A stretch of 64,000 bases of DNA from Lethocerus indicus (taxonomy: Eukaryota > Arthropoda > Insecta > Hemiptera > Belostomatidae): assembly GCA_019843655.1 (NCBI GenBank), contig JACDQD010000105.1, forward strand, positions 4,960,001 to 5,024,000, in the 5' to 3' direction. The notes under the pieces were generated by a model. The model saw only the letters and a list, made by a program, of their open reading frames with translations, searched no databases and was not told the origin of the DNA. The position numbers and the translations under genes are program-made. The first letter of the stretch is position 1; the number at the start of each line of letters is the position of its first letter. Positions 11,747-24,800 of this stretch are shown one piece after another.

Positions 11747-11789
11747 CCTGCCATGTTCTGCGGCGTTTTCGCTCACAAACCTACACCCG
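11747..11789 (+). pseudogene. Partial FAAH2-like exon 5 (belongs to copy B)
   Basis: The frame PAMFCGVFAHKPTPG ends at a GT donor at 11,790. It matches PALFCGVFGHKPTP of copy C exon 5. It ends in phase 1, as needed to join the next copy B exon at 12,335. The upstream part of the exon, which should hold the nucleophile serine, is interleaved with retroposon sequence: a GGCGCC..GTCTGCATCCC piece at about 11,706 may be its displaced remainder. Confidence 0.7.
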
Positions 11790-12334
11790 GTAAATAGATA
11801 GGTTATTCTGTCGTGTTTCGAAATCGTTTACTTACGTCTCGAATATTCTACAAAATCGCAATAAACATTATGTTGCTCTCACTTCACAGTTATTAGCTCG
11901 GTAGATACCAAATATATGGCGCGTTTACGGAAATTATTTCTCTTTAAGATATACTATACAGAATCATGAATACTGCTAAAATCCTGACTAGCAGTCTCTG
12001 CTATCTGCACTCCAGGCAATGTCCGAGTGCACAAAACATAGGATAGTTACAATAATAATAGCGCAATATTGCACAATTATTATAGCAGCCAATGTGGACC
12101 TGACAATTCATTTTCTATCGCAATCTTGCACTTTATTTTCCCATGAAAAAAGTGTCTGTTTTTTCATTAGTGTGTATAGTTCTGGTTCCTAGTAGCAATT
12201 GTTGGAAATAAACATTGTTGGTTGGCCCAAGAGACATTATCATAAAATACTGACAGACGATTCTTGAAATTCTGCTTTTATCAAGAAAAAAGTCCTCACA
12301 AAAAAATAAAAATAACGCAATTTAATTATTCTAG
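11790..12334. other. Intron between exons 5 and 6 of FAAH2-like copy B
   Basis: AT-rich sequence. The direct duplication unit begins at 12,091, inside this intron, so the 301 bp before it are unique to this copy within the window. No other feature was seen. Confidence 0.6.
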
Positions 12335-13903
12335 GATTTATTTGTAATGATGGACACATTCCTTCAGCTACAGACCCAAGATGGTCGTTTTATTTCACAT
12401 TAGGACCTTTAACAAGATATTCAGAAGATTTATCTATTATGGTGAAACTTATGATACCTCAAAAAAATAGACCTGAGTTGCTGAAACTTGATGAGAAGGT
12501 TATCTATGACATTTTATCTGTTATTTTGAAATGCTGTTATTTTGACTGACTGAATTATGTGGTAATAAAAATGACTACATAATTTAATTTATTTATTTGC
12601 TGCACGACCTTTAAAGTTATTTGATGCATTAAAATGAGATATTATTTTTGAAGGTTGATATTGGAAACTTGAATATCATTTATATGGACGGTGAAGGTCC
12701 AAAAAGTATTTTGGCTGATCCAATATCAGGAGAAATAAGGACAGCTCTTACTAAAGCTGTCTATTACTTCAAGGCAAATTACAATATTAAACCAAGAAAG
12801 GTATTATTACTCTACTGTGCCACAGTATTTTGTGAATTATGAAACTATTATATGTTGTTTGTTCATCCTGATATATGAACATTTTTTTTAGATTTTGATG
12901 AGGGGTATACAAAACTGTGTTCATATGTCACACCTTATTCTTAGGATGCATGGTTTACAAAATATGTTTCAAGTAGATGATAATAATCCTGATGTAAGTA
13001 AAAGCCAACATTAAATTTGTTTTATTTTATTGAATATGGTCATTATAATTGCAAATTATTATATTCCAGGTATGGAATAGTGTAGCAGTTGAAATATTTA
13101 AGAAACTGACATTTCAATCTTCTGCAACTATCAATACCATTTTATATGGACCTTTGAAAATGATTACTGACTCACTTCCTAAGAGTGTAATGAGAAAAAT
13201 GGAAGAAAGAAAAGAAAAATTGAGGGCAGAGTTCAATGTAAGTTTGGAATGTGAACATTAAATTTTAAAGGTTATAAATAGAATAAAATTTTGGAAATAA
13301 TTCATGCAAGAGCATTTGCAAAACATGCGTGTAAAATTTATAAAGCCATCCTTGAATTTCAGAAATTACTGGGTGACAATAGTGTGTTACTCTATCCCAC
13401 ATTTCCTTGTGCAGCACCTTATCATGGGAGGATGGGGTATTTGTTTTTAAATGCGGCCTATATGTTACTGTTTAATTTTATGGGTCTACCAGTCACACAA
13501 TGTCCAATAGGTTTCAATAGTGAAGGCCTGCCTATTGGAATACAGGTATAACAATAATTTACATTATTAAAAGATAAAAAAAAGTGTGCTATTTCAAAGT
13601 ATAGTGTGTAGTTTCAATTCTATAATTTGATCACAAACAAATGTTTCAATTCACAATACTGTTGAGCAAAGTAAATATTCTAATATTGATTGGATTTTCA
13701 TTAGTACTTATAGTTTTTTTTTCAAATATTATTCCCTGCAATTAAAGTTTTAAGATGCTAAACAAGCACAAAGTATTCTGACAATTTCGTTTTGTTTCAA
13801 GATTGTTGCTGGACAAAACCAAGACAGACTGACCATGGCAGTTGCTCGAGCTTTAGAGAAAGGCTTTGGAGGATGGAAGGCCCCACAAACAGTTTGTAAA
13901 TGA
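12335..13903 (+). CDS. FAAH2-like amidase copy B, 3' half, open frame
   Basis: C-terminal half of a second fatty-acid amide hydrolase 2-like gene. Exons: 12,335-12,498, 12,654-12,800, 12,892-12,993, 13,070-13,237, 13,363-13,545 and 13,802-13,903 (TGA). All borders are AG/GT and all phases agree, giving about 255 codons without a stop. The fragment at 11,747-11,789 supplies the preceding exon end. Peptides: NDGHIPSATDPRW, LLGDNSVLLYPTFP, QCPIGFNSEGLPIGIQ, NQDRLTMAVARALE. Exon boundaries coincide with those of copy C although the proteins are strongly diverged, so A/B and C are old paralogs. No intact 5' half with the Lys-Ser-Ser triad is found between 3,159 and 12,090. The gene is therefore either truncated or wrongly assembled. 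Confidence 0.85.
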
Positions 13904-14045
13904 AGAGTGATAACAAAAAAACTCTGATTATGAGTAAAACAGAATGCATTTTATAGTGCAACAATATTATTTTAAAGTTTCTAGAAATGTAAAACAGAGA
14001 ACTGCAGCCTTATTAATAGACTCTTGAGAGACAACATAATATCAA

Positions 14046-14084
14046 AATAAAACCCTGAGAAACAAGAAACTGACAAAAAATAAA
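14046..14084 (+). terminator. Poly(A) signals of FAAH2-like copy B
   Basis: AATAAA at 14,046-14,051 and 14,079-14,084, about 143-180 bp after the TGA, conserved with copy A. Confidence 0.5.
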
Positions 14085-15810
14085 GTTATTCATATAATTT
14101 CTCACTTTTTAGGCTCATTAATACCTATTAAAATTGAACAAAATATATTTTTTGTAAACATCAATTGAAATATTTAATATTTCTATATATATCTTTAATA
14201 GCTATCTTTAATACACTCCACAGTTTCAGGTCATATAAAACAAAAAACTTTCTTCCACGACATAAAAAATTACACAATTATCACCACCATTTAATTATAA
14301 TATTAGATATTAGCGTGCCTGGATATTTAAAAAGGAAATTTAAAAGAAAAATTAAAAAAGAATGAATTAATTATTAATAAGCTTTTAAATATATTATTAA
14401 TTTATAATAAACAGAAAATTTAGATAGATTTAATAAGATATTTCTTTTATGCCATTTGTGTTAATAAATGTACATTATTATTGAAACAATATGAAAATTG
14501 AACATTTTACCTTTCCTCTTTTAATTTGATATACATAATTTGGAGTTACTGAATGTTTTATGGCACTTTTGTCCTTTACATTCCACTCATTCATGGTCCA
14601 ATACATATTTTTATAGCACCATAAATTATAATTTAACAACATTGTTGACCTTTTTCTTCATGCAGTCTTAAAAACCTTGAAATGAATTCAGGGCCAATCC
14701 ACCACTATTTCACCAAAGAGTAGTTTGTTATCATGCACTTGCATTTAGTATTCCTTGAACAGTCGTCCAGTCAGGTTTTCCAATTTAATTTTCTGTGTTT
14801 AAGAAGTATTAAGTGTTCTTATTAGTTTTGTGTCTAATGTGTATTGAATAACATTATATTTAAATCTAAGGCAGATTGATATAAGAAGAAATATACCAAA
14901 ACAAGGTAAACATTTATTTCTGTAACTATTATATATGGAATATATTTGTACTTCCAGTCATTAATATTGCTTTTATACTTGACTCAATGACACCATTTAG
15001 AAAAATCAAATTTAGAAATTTGTTAAAATATTACTTATTAATTAAATTTTTGAAATGCAGTGGGCATTGTAACCTTTATACATAATATTATTATGTTTTA
15101 AATATGTTCTAAGATAAAAAATGAGATTAATATGAGGAGATGATCAATATTCTTATTGTGATTCTTTAATCTTTATCTTGTTTTCTTTTATCTAGATTGA
15201 GAATCATTTAGTGTCAATGGATTGACATTGCTTGGAAGCAATGATAATAAAATCCAAGGACTGCAGAAATTTAAATTTAAACTGATTCAACAGAATAAAC
15301 ATAACTTCAAATATTAATTAATGTAAATAAATTAGTGTAATAGTGATTAGTAAAAATTTCAGTGCTTATGACTTTTTAAAACTAATTAATTTGGCTGTTT
15401 GTGATATATTTTCAAGCAATTATTTATGATTTATTTATGATAAATTTAATGTTACTAATAATTATAATTAAATAGTAGTTTTAAATTATTTCTCAATGCA
15501 GTGGTGAAATAAATAGTACTGTGTTCATTCTTTCACATTAGCTTACTTCACTGATTAAATTCATGATTCACAATGGCAATCAGCTATTGAACTGATGAAT
15601 AAGCAAATACTTTTTTGCCCCTGGAATTGTCATAAACTATGCTTTCAAACATATAGCAATCAAACCTATTATACTCGTTAATTTGTGTACTGACCTTGGG
15701 ATTTTTAAAACATTGAATTTTTTTTAAGGTGATTTTATCCCATTTCTTTATTATGTGTCAATTTATTTTATTAATTTAACATTAAAACTTAATGAAACTT
15801 TGTTCCATAG
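14085..15810. other. Intergenic region between FAAH2-like copies B and C
   Basis: AT-rich. It is duplicated up to 15,242 and unique afterwards. It should contain the promoter of copy C, perhaps with a non-coding first exon, because an acceptor-like TTGTTCCATAG directly precedes the ATG at 15,811. No gene was recognised. Confidence 0.55.
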
Positions 15811-18800
15811 ATGCTTTCACATTGTATGAAACATTTTATTATGTTTCTACAATCTCTACTGGTCCTGCTAATATGGCCATATTCAATGGTATTAGGAATA
15901 TTGAGGGAAAAAAAAACTATTTCACACTCAGCCAATGAACTACTGTACTACAGTGCTACAAATCTGGCTGAAAAGATAAGAGCTCAAAAGGTGAAAATAA
16001 AATTTGACTTACAAATATAGTAATATTTAAAAATAACTGAACATGGATATATGGGTAGAAAAAGTATGATAAAGGTAATAATTACCATCAACACTGGATA
16101 CTATGTCATACTATTTTATGATTTCTATTGTAGGTTACAAGTGTAGAAGTTGTGGAAGCATATATAAGACAAATAAAAGAAGTAAATCATATAATAAACA
16201 GGTAATATTCTCAATTAATTTACGCGTATATCAATAATTCAATTATGATATAAACATTGCTCTTTCAGCCTCTTCTAACTTATATGTTTAACACCAGTGT
16301 ACTGTTGTTAACAGCTATCACAGTTTTTCTGCCTCCACTCAGTAATGAAGACACTACTATTACTGAAGTTATTAGTCTATTATGCACCTCTTATATCAGA
16401 GCCATATTTTGGAACTTGTAATTTTTCTCTTGATGTTGACAACTATCAGTGTGGTGAAAACCGGTACTTGAAAATAAAAACAATTCCACCACAGGTAAAG
16501 ACAGCGGTGAACCAATGATCATTAAATTGTTGCCTGTAGGAAACTATGCTGTTGAGCGTTACTCAATGAAAAACTAACACCTGAGTTTTTCACTAATGCA
16601 TTGCACTAGTAGTGAAAGTGGCCACCAGTTATATTCCGATAGGGTAACTTTGACACACCACAAGAACTCTTGCTCTATAAATACCATCCAGGCATGAAAC
16701 ATTTTTATTTCAGCGTTGTCGACGAAAGATTCAATGGAGCTTTAAATGACGCCAAATCAGTTGACGAAATGATAAGGACCAGCGGCCGGGAACCAGAATT
16801 CTGGCAGAAGACTAAACCGCTCCTGGGGGTTCCGTTGACCGTTAAAGAAAGTATCGCTTTGGCCGGTAATAGAATTTGCTCATACATGTAACAGAATGAC
16901 ATAAAAAATATTTCACAGTATGGAAAAAGAAAATTTTTGTGCAGCCTTTTGGAAACTCACTTGTTTCTGTCTGCTTCAGAACGTTTGTATTTGGTTCCAT
17001 TTTCCTGGAATACAATGCAAACTACATGTAATGCATGTAATGAGAGGGCGCTTGCGTTTCGAATGTTATTCTCACTCTTACAATTTTCTGTTAGTGCTGA
17101 TATTTTTAAAAATAATTAACTGCCACTCTAGCTCGCATTTTCTATCGCATCTGTAATTAGAATTCAAGAAAATTATCTCGCATAGATCTGCAAATATGAA
17201 ATACTTCTAAAAACTGAAAGAATCTCTGGCAAAAAGGGATTTGTAAGACGATCTCCTCACAGTATCACGCTATCTTACAGTTTGCCGCCCGATTTATTGA
17301 GGAGTCAATTCAACGTTTAATATTACATAATGTGTATTGCTATTATTTGAGGATTGAGCAACAACGGTGGCGTCCCTCTGGGGAAGAAGAAGGACCTGCG
17401 GACTGCGGCCGAAGACGCTGTAGCTGTGGCTAACCTGAAGGAAGCAGGGGCCATTCCGCTGCTCGTCTCCAATACTCCAGAGCTCTGCCTATTCCTGGAG
17501 ACTTTCAACTCGGTCCACGGTATCACCGCTAATCCGTACGACACCAGGAGAACTGCCGGCGGTTCTTCCGGTGGGGAGGTACATTTCGATTTCGTCAGTT
17601 TTGTTTTATCGTTTTTTTGAATTTCTGCCTTTTACCGGATAAGTTTCACGTGAAATGTTGGCCCCTTCAAAAAAATCGGTAGAATTTTAGAATTAGTATT
17701 GTTTTTCACGAGGATTCTGGACAACCGGTCTGTACGGCTTTGATGTAGGCCCTCAATCATTACTTTTGTACAGATATTTTTGGAAGTGATATGTTGATTG
17801 ATTGTACGGCGGAAGTACCCGATAGCCTGAAGGATGTACCGGATCAGATTATTCTTCTCGATTATGTTTTTATGGCACATCGACTTCGTGTTTCCATTTG
17901 GCAAATATATCGAGTTATTTTCAAGGCCAGAATCCACATGTGAGGAAATATGGAAACATGATAAGAATAATATTAAACCTTCACTGCTTTAAAATTTATG
18001 ATGTTAATAAGGTGGCTCAAAATACCATACCGGTTTGACACTCTCCTCTCCTGACTGCCTTCGCCTTTTCGTCATCGAAATCATCATTGTAATGTAGTTT
18101 TGTTAATAATGCGAGGGACGTATTTACATTTTTGGCCTTTCAAGCAGGGTAAGCAGTGGGCTTCCAAATGTAATATATACATGGGAGTATAAATTATATA
18201 ATCACTTCAATATTCAGACGGTTTAATAAAGGGAGATGCCAATATAAATCTCTTTCCTGTACGTTTTGTAATCTCCAAACTGGTTTACAGTGCGCTCTAA
18301 TTAGCTCCGCGGCGTCGGTCATTGGAATCGGATCGGACATAATAGGATCCGGACGAATTCCAGCCCTCTTCTGCGGTGTTTTCGGACACAAGCCCACACC
18401 GAGTGAGTACTTTTATTCGAGTTTAAATCTTCAGTACGAGAATGACACTGGTTGTTGCGTACTCAGAATAGAAATAAAAGCCGGACGTGTATCGTCACAA
18501 ATGGCCTCCGGTTAGGGTTAAACGTTGGGAAAATACGTACGGCACATTAAGTCGTTGGGAAATTTTATATTTATAGGACACATTAGTGTAAACGGGCACA
18601 TGCCGAAATCCGACGATCCAAACTGGGATAGATTTTTGACTTTGTCCCCGATCTGCCGCTACGCTGAAGATTTGCCCCTACTGATGTCGGCCGCGGCTCC
18701 CGGCTCTTCCCAAGTCCTCCGTCTCCACGAACCAGTAAGTGGTTTAGAACCACCCTATTCCCCTTAACTTATCAAATGTATATTTATTTATATGTATATG

Positions 18801-21237
18801 TAGTATTTATTTTCTCGCTGCAATAATAGGACATTTTCTGGACTGTTATTGTACACCTTGCACTCCCCTATTACCACTCTGTGACTATTTGACTAAACCT
18901 GATTGATGAAACCAAGGAAACGAAATATATTAATTTTTTAATAACGCCACCGACATGCGTAGAAACACTGATATATTTGCATATCTTTGTAATCCATTAA
19001 CGTAACAAATTATATTTAAAATTGCAATTTTAATTGAAAAAATTAATAACTTTTAAAAAATCAATAAATTCTTTTTCAGGTTGATATAAAAAAAATTAGG
19101 GTATTTTATATGGAGGAGGATGGAAGTGTGTTGACCCATAAGGTTGACCATAATGTTAAAAAGGCAATTAGGAAAGCAGTGAATCATTTGGCGAAAAAAT
19201 GTGAAATAAGGCCGGAGAAGGTGGGTATTCGGCTTTTGACTGATTATTTACAAATACCAGACCAAGTACACTGTTGGTGAGAGTACTTTTTTCAACTTTA
19301 TTATTCTCAATTGTATACTGACGAGTCATCCCAAGACTATTTCGTACACATAAATAGAAATAGTACATTTTTTAAATTTCAGATAAGTTTCAGAGAATTC
19401 CACGATACACTTGAAGCAGTCTGCACGTTGATGCTCCGCATGAAGTCGCCTCAAAATATATTTCAGAGATCGGATGATCCTGAGGTAGTACGTTATTAAT
19501 AGTTATGATTTTATGAATAGTTTTTGGAACCTAGGTTAACATATTCAACAGCGATATCGTTGATTTTTTCACAGCAAACAGCCTCCAAACGTTAACCTAC
19601 TTGTTTAACTATTCTGACATCACGTGTTATGAGTTATTTTATGATTGACAGCATCGATTCTTTTCTGTCTTTCATGTGGGATATTGTTATAAAATAATAA
19701 ATGTAGTTTTTCACACGTTGATAGTTACTTAATGATGGGAATCTAAATTATTTCCATACTTCGCTTCCTAAGGGGGCCCATTCTTCGTCTATTGTCAACA
19801 ACTCCCCTGGCTTGCATGATAGATAAATGCTTTAATAATTTCATGCACGTTTTAAAATAGTGTATTAATTTTGTTATTACTTTATAGTTTAAGGCATAAG
19901 TCGTTTTGTTTTTAAACCATTTTAATATCTCTTAAGAAGAAAACCGCAGCCCAGAAGTTGGTGGGATTAGCGCTTACTCATCCTGTTAAAACCAAATTTA
20001 ATGCGACCTAAGAAAATACAATCGGCAGATTACCAATCATAACAAACTAACAGGAAACCAATTTGAAAAATCCAACTCATGGGAAAAGCATATAAATCGC
20101 GTATTCAACTTGTCATTCCTACAAGATTTAATTTCACATTTACAAGGTAGAATTCTAATCACCCTGATAGAAGTTCAAGGCAAATGTTTGTTTTTTTCTA
20201 GTTTAAGTTACTAATAATTCAAAATTAGCCTGTAGCGTTAATTTATGCCGCTCATAAATAATTTACATTAGAATGATCCCTAGTAGCAATTTGATAAAGT
20301 TATGAACACAAAATTTTTCTTATGTTCAGAATTGGAGCTTGGTCGACGTTCTTAGAATCTTTTTAAAACGTCTATTCCGGCTGTCTGACCACACGATGCA
20401 CGCCATATTTTTTGGCGTCGTCAAAAAGATAGCGGAGTCGTTGCCCAGAGAAAGGGAAGAAGAAGCGGTCAAATTCAAAAATCAGTGGCAACTGAAGTTC
20501 AAGGTAAATAAATAGTCCTGTGCCTTAAATCAATAGGTTCAAAAGGAAAATAATTTAAGGAAAAAACACTGAAATTCAACTAGCATTTGTTAATTAACTA
20601 TCGTCGAGCAGGATTTGTTGGGGGAGGACGGTGTTTTCATCCTACCCACTTTTCCACACCTGGCCAATTTTCATTACCAGCAGTACTACAAACTCACAAG
20701 TTGTTCATACATGTCGGCATTTAATTTGCTCGAGATGCCCAGCACGGCCTGCCCAATGGGACTTACCGATTCGGGAATTCCAGTCGGTATACAGGTAACA
20801 AATATTACATTGCATATATTCCAAATCCCCAAGGAAACTCAAACATGTGTCTTAAATAAAATGTTAAATATTGACGCTCTAGCAATAAACTATCAAACTT
20901 TCTTTGACCTTAATTTTAATTTAGTTAATTTGAATGTATTTAATTTTAATTTAGTTAATTTTAAACCACAAGGTATATTCGCAGTCTATTGGTTTTTACC
21001 ATTTGAAGGATTGATTAATAAGCTGATCTCAAAACCTTAAAATATTTGATATTGTTCGTCTATTCTATTCATGTTAACGAGTTATGAGAACACATTTTTT
21101 ATAGATGCAATAATTTTTCACAGATAGCAGCCTGGACTAATCAAGACAGACTAACATTTGCAGTGGCTAAAGAGTTGGAGTCAGCCTTCGGTGGCTGGGT
21201 TTCTCCTTGCAGAATTCAAAGTATAAAGAGGAAATAA
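15811..21237 (+). CDS. Fatty-acid amide hydrolase 2-like protein, copy C (complete)
   Basis: Membrane-anchored amidase-signature enzyme predicted to hydrolyse fatty-acid amides to fatty acid and amine. Eleven exons in consistent phase: 15,811-15,990; 16,134-16,201; 16,714-16,865; 17,352-17,578; 18,291-18,402; 18,577-18,734; 19,080-19,220; 19,383-19,484; 20,330-20,503; 20,612-20,794; 21,124-21,237 (TAA). Together they encode 536 aa, near the usual FAAH2 size. Residues about 8-30 form a hydrophobic anchor (FIMFLQSLLVLLIWPYSMV). Triad by family alignment: Lys127 (LTVKES), cis-Ser205 (GGSSGGE), nucleophile Ser229 (GSDIIGSGRIP). The loop reads DIIGSG where DIGGSI is canonical, so one oxyanion-loop glycine is replaced. 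The C-terminus has the typical PVGIQ / NQDRL pattern. Intron 4 and others are short and AT-rich. The only weak border is the exon 4 acceptor (TTATTTGAG), where the phase still fits. Confidence 0.9.
20910..20963 (+). repeat. Two direct copies of a TTAATTTTAATTTAG-type motif in intron 10
   Basis: TTAATTTTAATTTAGTTAAT occurs twice about 30 bp apart inside the last intron of FAAH copy C. It is a simple AT-rich tandem duplication. Confidence 0.6.
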
Positions 21238-21327
21238 TATCTGATTAAGTTCTTAATATAAATCAAATGTCGTTCCACTATTGTTAGTGAAACTGCATTC
21301 ATTAGAGATTTTTTATGTATTGGTGTA

Positions 21328-21333
21328 AATAAA
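21328..21333 (+). terminator. Poly(A) signal of FAAH2-like copy C
   Basis: AATAAA 90 bp after the TAA. The convergent MFSD6-like gene ends at 21,814, leaving about 0.5 kb for both 3' ends. Confidence 0.6.
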
Positions 21334-21559
21334 TTTACTAGTTGAATTCTGAAGTTTTTTTTAGTGACTGGAATATTCACAGAATATATAAATTTTAAAA
21401 GAATTCGCTTTAATGTAATTAAACCGTAAAATATGTAGTATTTAAAAACTACTCTATGCTGGAATGTTATGTAAAGCTACTAAGTAATGTGGGACATTTG
21501 ATACAGTTGATCTAATGAATTCAATAATAGGAGTTTTTGTCTGCGAATTTTATGGAAAC

Positions 21560-21600
21560 ATAACTTATTTAATAATAACTTCAACAATACAATTTATTCA
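21560..21600 (-). terminator. Poly(A) signal region of the MFSD6-like gene
   Basis: Reverse-strand AATAAA/ATTAAA-type hexamers (TTTATT near 21,595, TTTAAT near 21,569) lie about 215-250 bp after the minus-strand stop codon. The exact site cannot be chosen by eye. Confidence 0.4.
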
Positions 21601-21813
21601 AAATTAGGTTATAATAATATTAAAAATAATGAGAGAAGTATATACTGTGCTACAAAAATTATACCAGTATGTGATATAAGATATGTATATGAGTTTAACA
21701 TTATGTGTATAATGCTTGCAGCTTGACGTGCTATGAATTCAAATAACCTCATTTAATTATTGAAAACAATACATAATATAATATAATACAATTTCTACAA
21801 TGCAATAATAATC

Positions 21814-24800
21814 TCATTTTGAGGTCTCCTGCTCATGAGTATTTGCTTTGTTTACTTCTTTCTGTTCTTCATTTTGAGTTCCATCATTCTCATCTTCTTC
21901 TCTTATTGAGTCACTGAGAAAAGATTGTATTATACATGATATTATTATTAGCATTATTACTACCAATATAAAGAAACAAAAGAAACCATTCAATATTTAT
22001 AGACATATTATTGATTAACCAAGTTTTGATGGGTATTTGTTTTATATTCTATTAATTTGGTTTATTTAGTAATTGTTTAAATAAACATAATTATATTCAA
22101 TTGATCATAACACAGTCATGATCAAACTGAACTAGTTGTGATATATTACCTTCTATTTCTGAATTCATCAGATGTGACAATGTGAGTTGATGTTGCAATA
22201 CCCTTAGAATTTCTTCGAACTTGCTGAGGAGTACCCACCATTACCGGTTCATTGTTCATATGGCCATTACTTATCTGCGAAAATAACCAGCAGCATATAA
22301 TCCAGCAATATTTATATCACCATAATCTAAATTGTTTGTATTTGAATATCACCTTAAATGTTGATTTGGCTAATTGAGGTGCTGATGTTCTCAAGTTAAT
22401 TTGGGGATTAGAGAACTTGTGATGAGTTTCAAGTGCGGACTTAAGCAGAGATGTATTTGAGCTATTCCTCCTGCTACTGGCTCTATGATGATCTGCAGTA
22501 TTTAAAACATAAGTATATATGATATTTCATAAAAGTCAATCAAAACTCAATAGTACAGGAATAGATATACAAGAATTTAATTGTGTCCAGTACTTCTTTA
22601 ATTAAAATTACTACAACAATCATTACAAAATCAATTATAAAATCATTCCAATTTGAATCATTGTGTATATATGTTCCAATAAATTTACCTGTCAGAGATG
22701 CCAGAGAACCACGATGGTTAAATCTAATCATTAAACTTAATCTTTCTATACTTTCTGACAATTTTTCTTTTTCATCCTTCTCAGGATCCTCACTGTTCAA
22801 TTTTTCTACCTCTCCTGTGTCTGTCAAACAGAAGTACAATTTTTTATAAGTTCAGTGTAATTTAATTAGAAAATAAGATACATAGAAAAACATAATTTAT
22901 AAATAAGGAACATTCATTAAAGTATGCTTAATACAAGCAATTAAGATGTGACACATTTATACAACCCACCTTTCAAGCAAATATAAGTAAGAAATGAATA
23001 TGACTATGAATTAAAAATTAACTCTTTTGGTGTGATTACTGTTTTTTTGTCTTAATTATTATTTTATGATAATTTGCAAATCCTAGAATGTGTTTAATGC
23101 TTTCTTTCTTAGCTACCTGTTTCATCATCATTTGATGAGTACTTATGGAGCCAAAAGAAATGCATTATCCCATAAACAATTCCGCTTCCAATTGCCATAA
23201 GTCCCATAATTCTGAATGCTTGTCTAATGCCAACTGTACCAATGAGAAGACCACCTGCAAAACTTCCACTGCCTCGACCTTAAGATGTAAGTTATTTTTT
23301 TAAATAAATTATTCATTTCTTATATTTATTTGATAATATTTTATAAATTCTGATTTATACTAGTGTTTACTATTATATCAGGCTTTTTGTTAAAGTTCAT
23401 CAAAAGTTCATCAATCAAAACTTATTAACAATTATAATTGAAGTAAATAAATTTTCAATTGATCACTAATAAGTGGTCAGATAATAATACACTCAATACT
23501 ATAAATTAACCTAAACTGAAGTGAGCCATTCCCAAAACGCCAATGACTGTTGCTATTAAAGTTTTGGGAGCAATTACTGTACAGTAGGTTGCTGCAGCAA
23601 CCCACATCAAATGAACAGATAAGGATTCCATTGCTTCAAATGGGAAACACCACCATGCATTACTGCAACATGAAATACAAAATGTTAATACTAAATTAGC
23701 TAGTGTAAACTACACTATAACTGCAGTACAATTTTGACTGAAAAAATTAAGGTAAAAATTATCCAAAAAATAATTCAGGTTTATATACTAATTACTATAC
23801 ATACTCTATGTAAGAATATCCCATTAGTCTAGCAGCATGTGAGAAGAATGCTATTACAATAATATTGACATGTCCTATTCTTCTTGATATTTTTTCAGCA
23901 CCATATAAAAATGGCACACTGCTTAATGTTCCAACAGTAATTGTTACTCCTGTTCATTGATAAATATAAGTTTATTTATAAACAAATACTCCAATGTTTA
24001 TTTACACAAAAACATGTATGAGTGTATAACATATACACGTTGCACGTGTATAATATATATTTCGTATCATGCTAACCAAGTAAGTAATTAGGTGCTCCCA
24101 ATTCCTTCAAATAAAGAAAAAGATAGGATTCAATAAATCCCCAGCAATTGCCAAGAGCAAAGAGGAAAAATATGAAAATCATAACATGCGGCATTCGAAT
24201 GAGCTTGAGCATGTCTCTGAGGAGATGATCAGCAGGCATTTTAGCTCCTATTGGCATGAGGAGAACAGTTAAACAGGAAACTGCCAATAAGATACTGTAG
24301 ACGTGAAATGCTGCTGAATAGTCTGTGTAACCTGTAAAATAACATTAATTTTATTATTAAGATTAATAATAATTAGAAAAAATATTAATTAGAATAAGTA
24401 TCAATAAAAATTATATTTATAAATGTATAAAATGGTTTTTTGTCTGAAAAATGAGTTGTAAATTTAATAGTAAAGAAAATTAAAATGTATACCTAATTTA
24501 CGGCTCTGGTAATCAATAAGTACACCAGATAGAGGGGAAAAAATTGCCATTCCTAATGTTGAAAATAATCTTTCTCTACCAAACTCTCCTCCATACTTTT
24601 GTATCATAGTTAGAGCAATAGGATCCATAACAGTTACACTGGCTGAAAGCATTGTTGTCCCCAAGAAACGAAGAAAAAAATAAATCCAAAATACATGATC
24701 ATCTGATTCTTTATAGTTTGGTGGACAAACTTCAGGTCCTCCTTCTCTGTTAAAATAATGGAAACTTGTTATTTCTGAAATTATAACACCTCAAAAGGTT

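Larger units (their letters stand above)
12091..15242. repeat. Direct duplication unit, right copy
   Basis: Counterpart of 1-3,158. It keeps open frames where the left copy has lost single bases, so this is the better representative. Similarity stops after GGAAGCAAT at 15,242. Confidence 0.95.
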
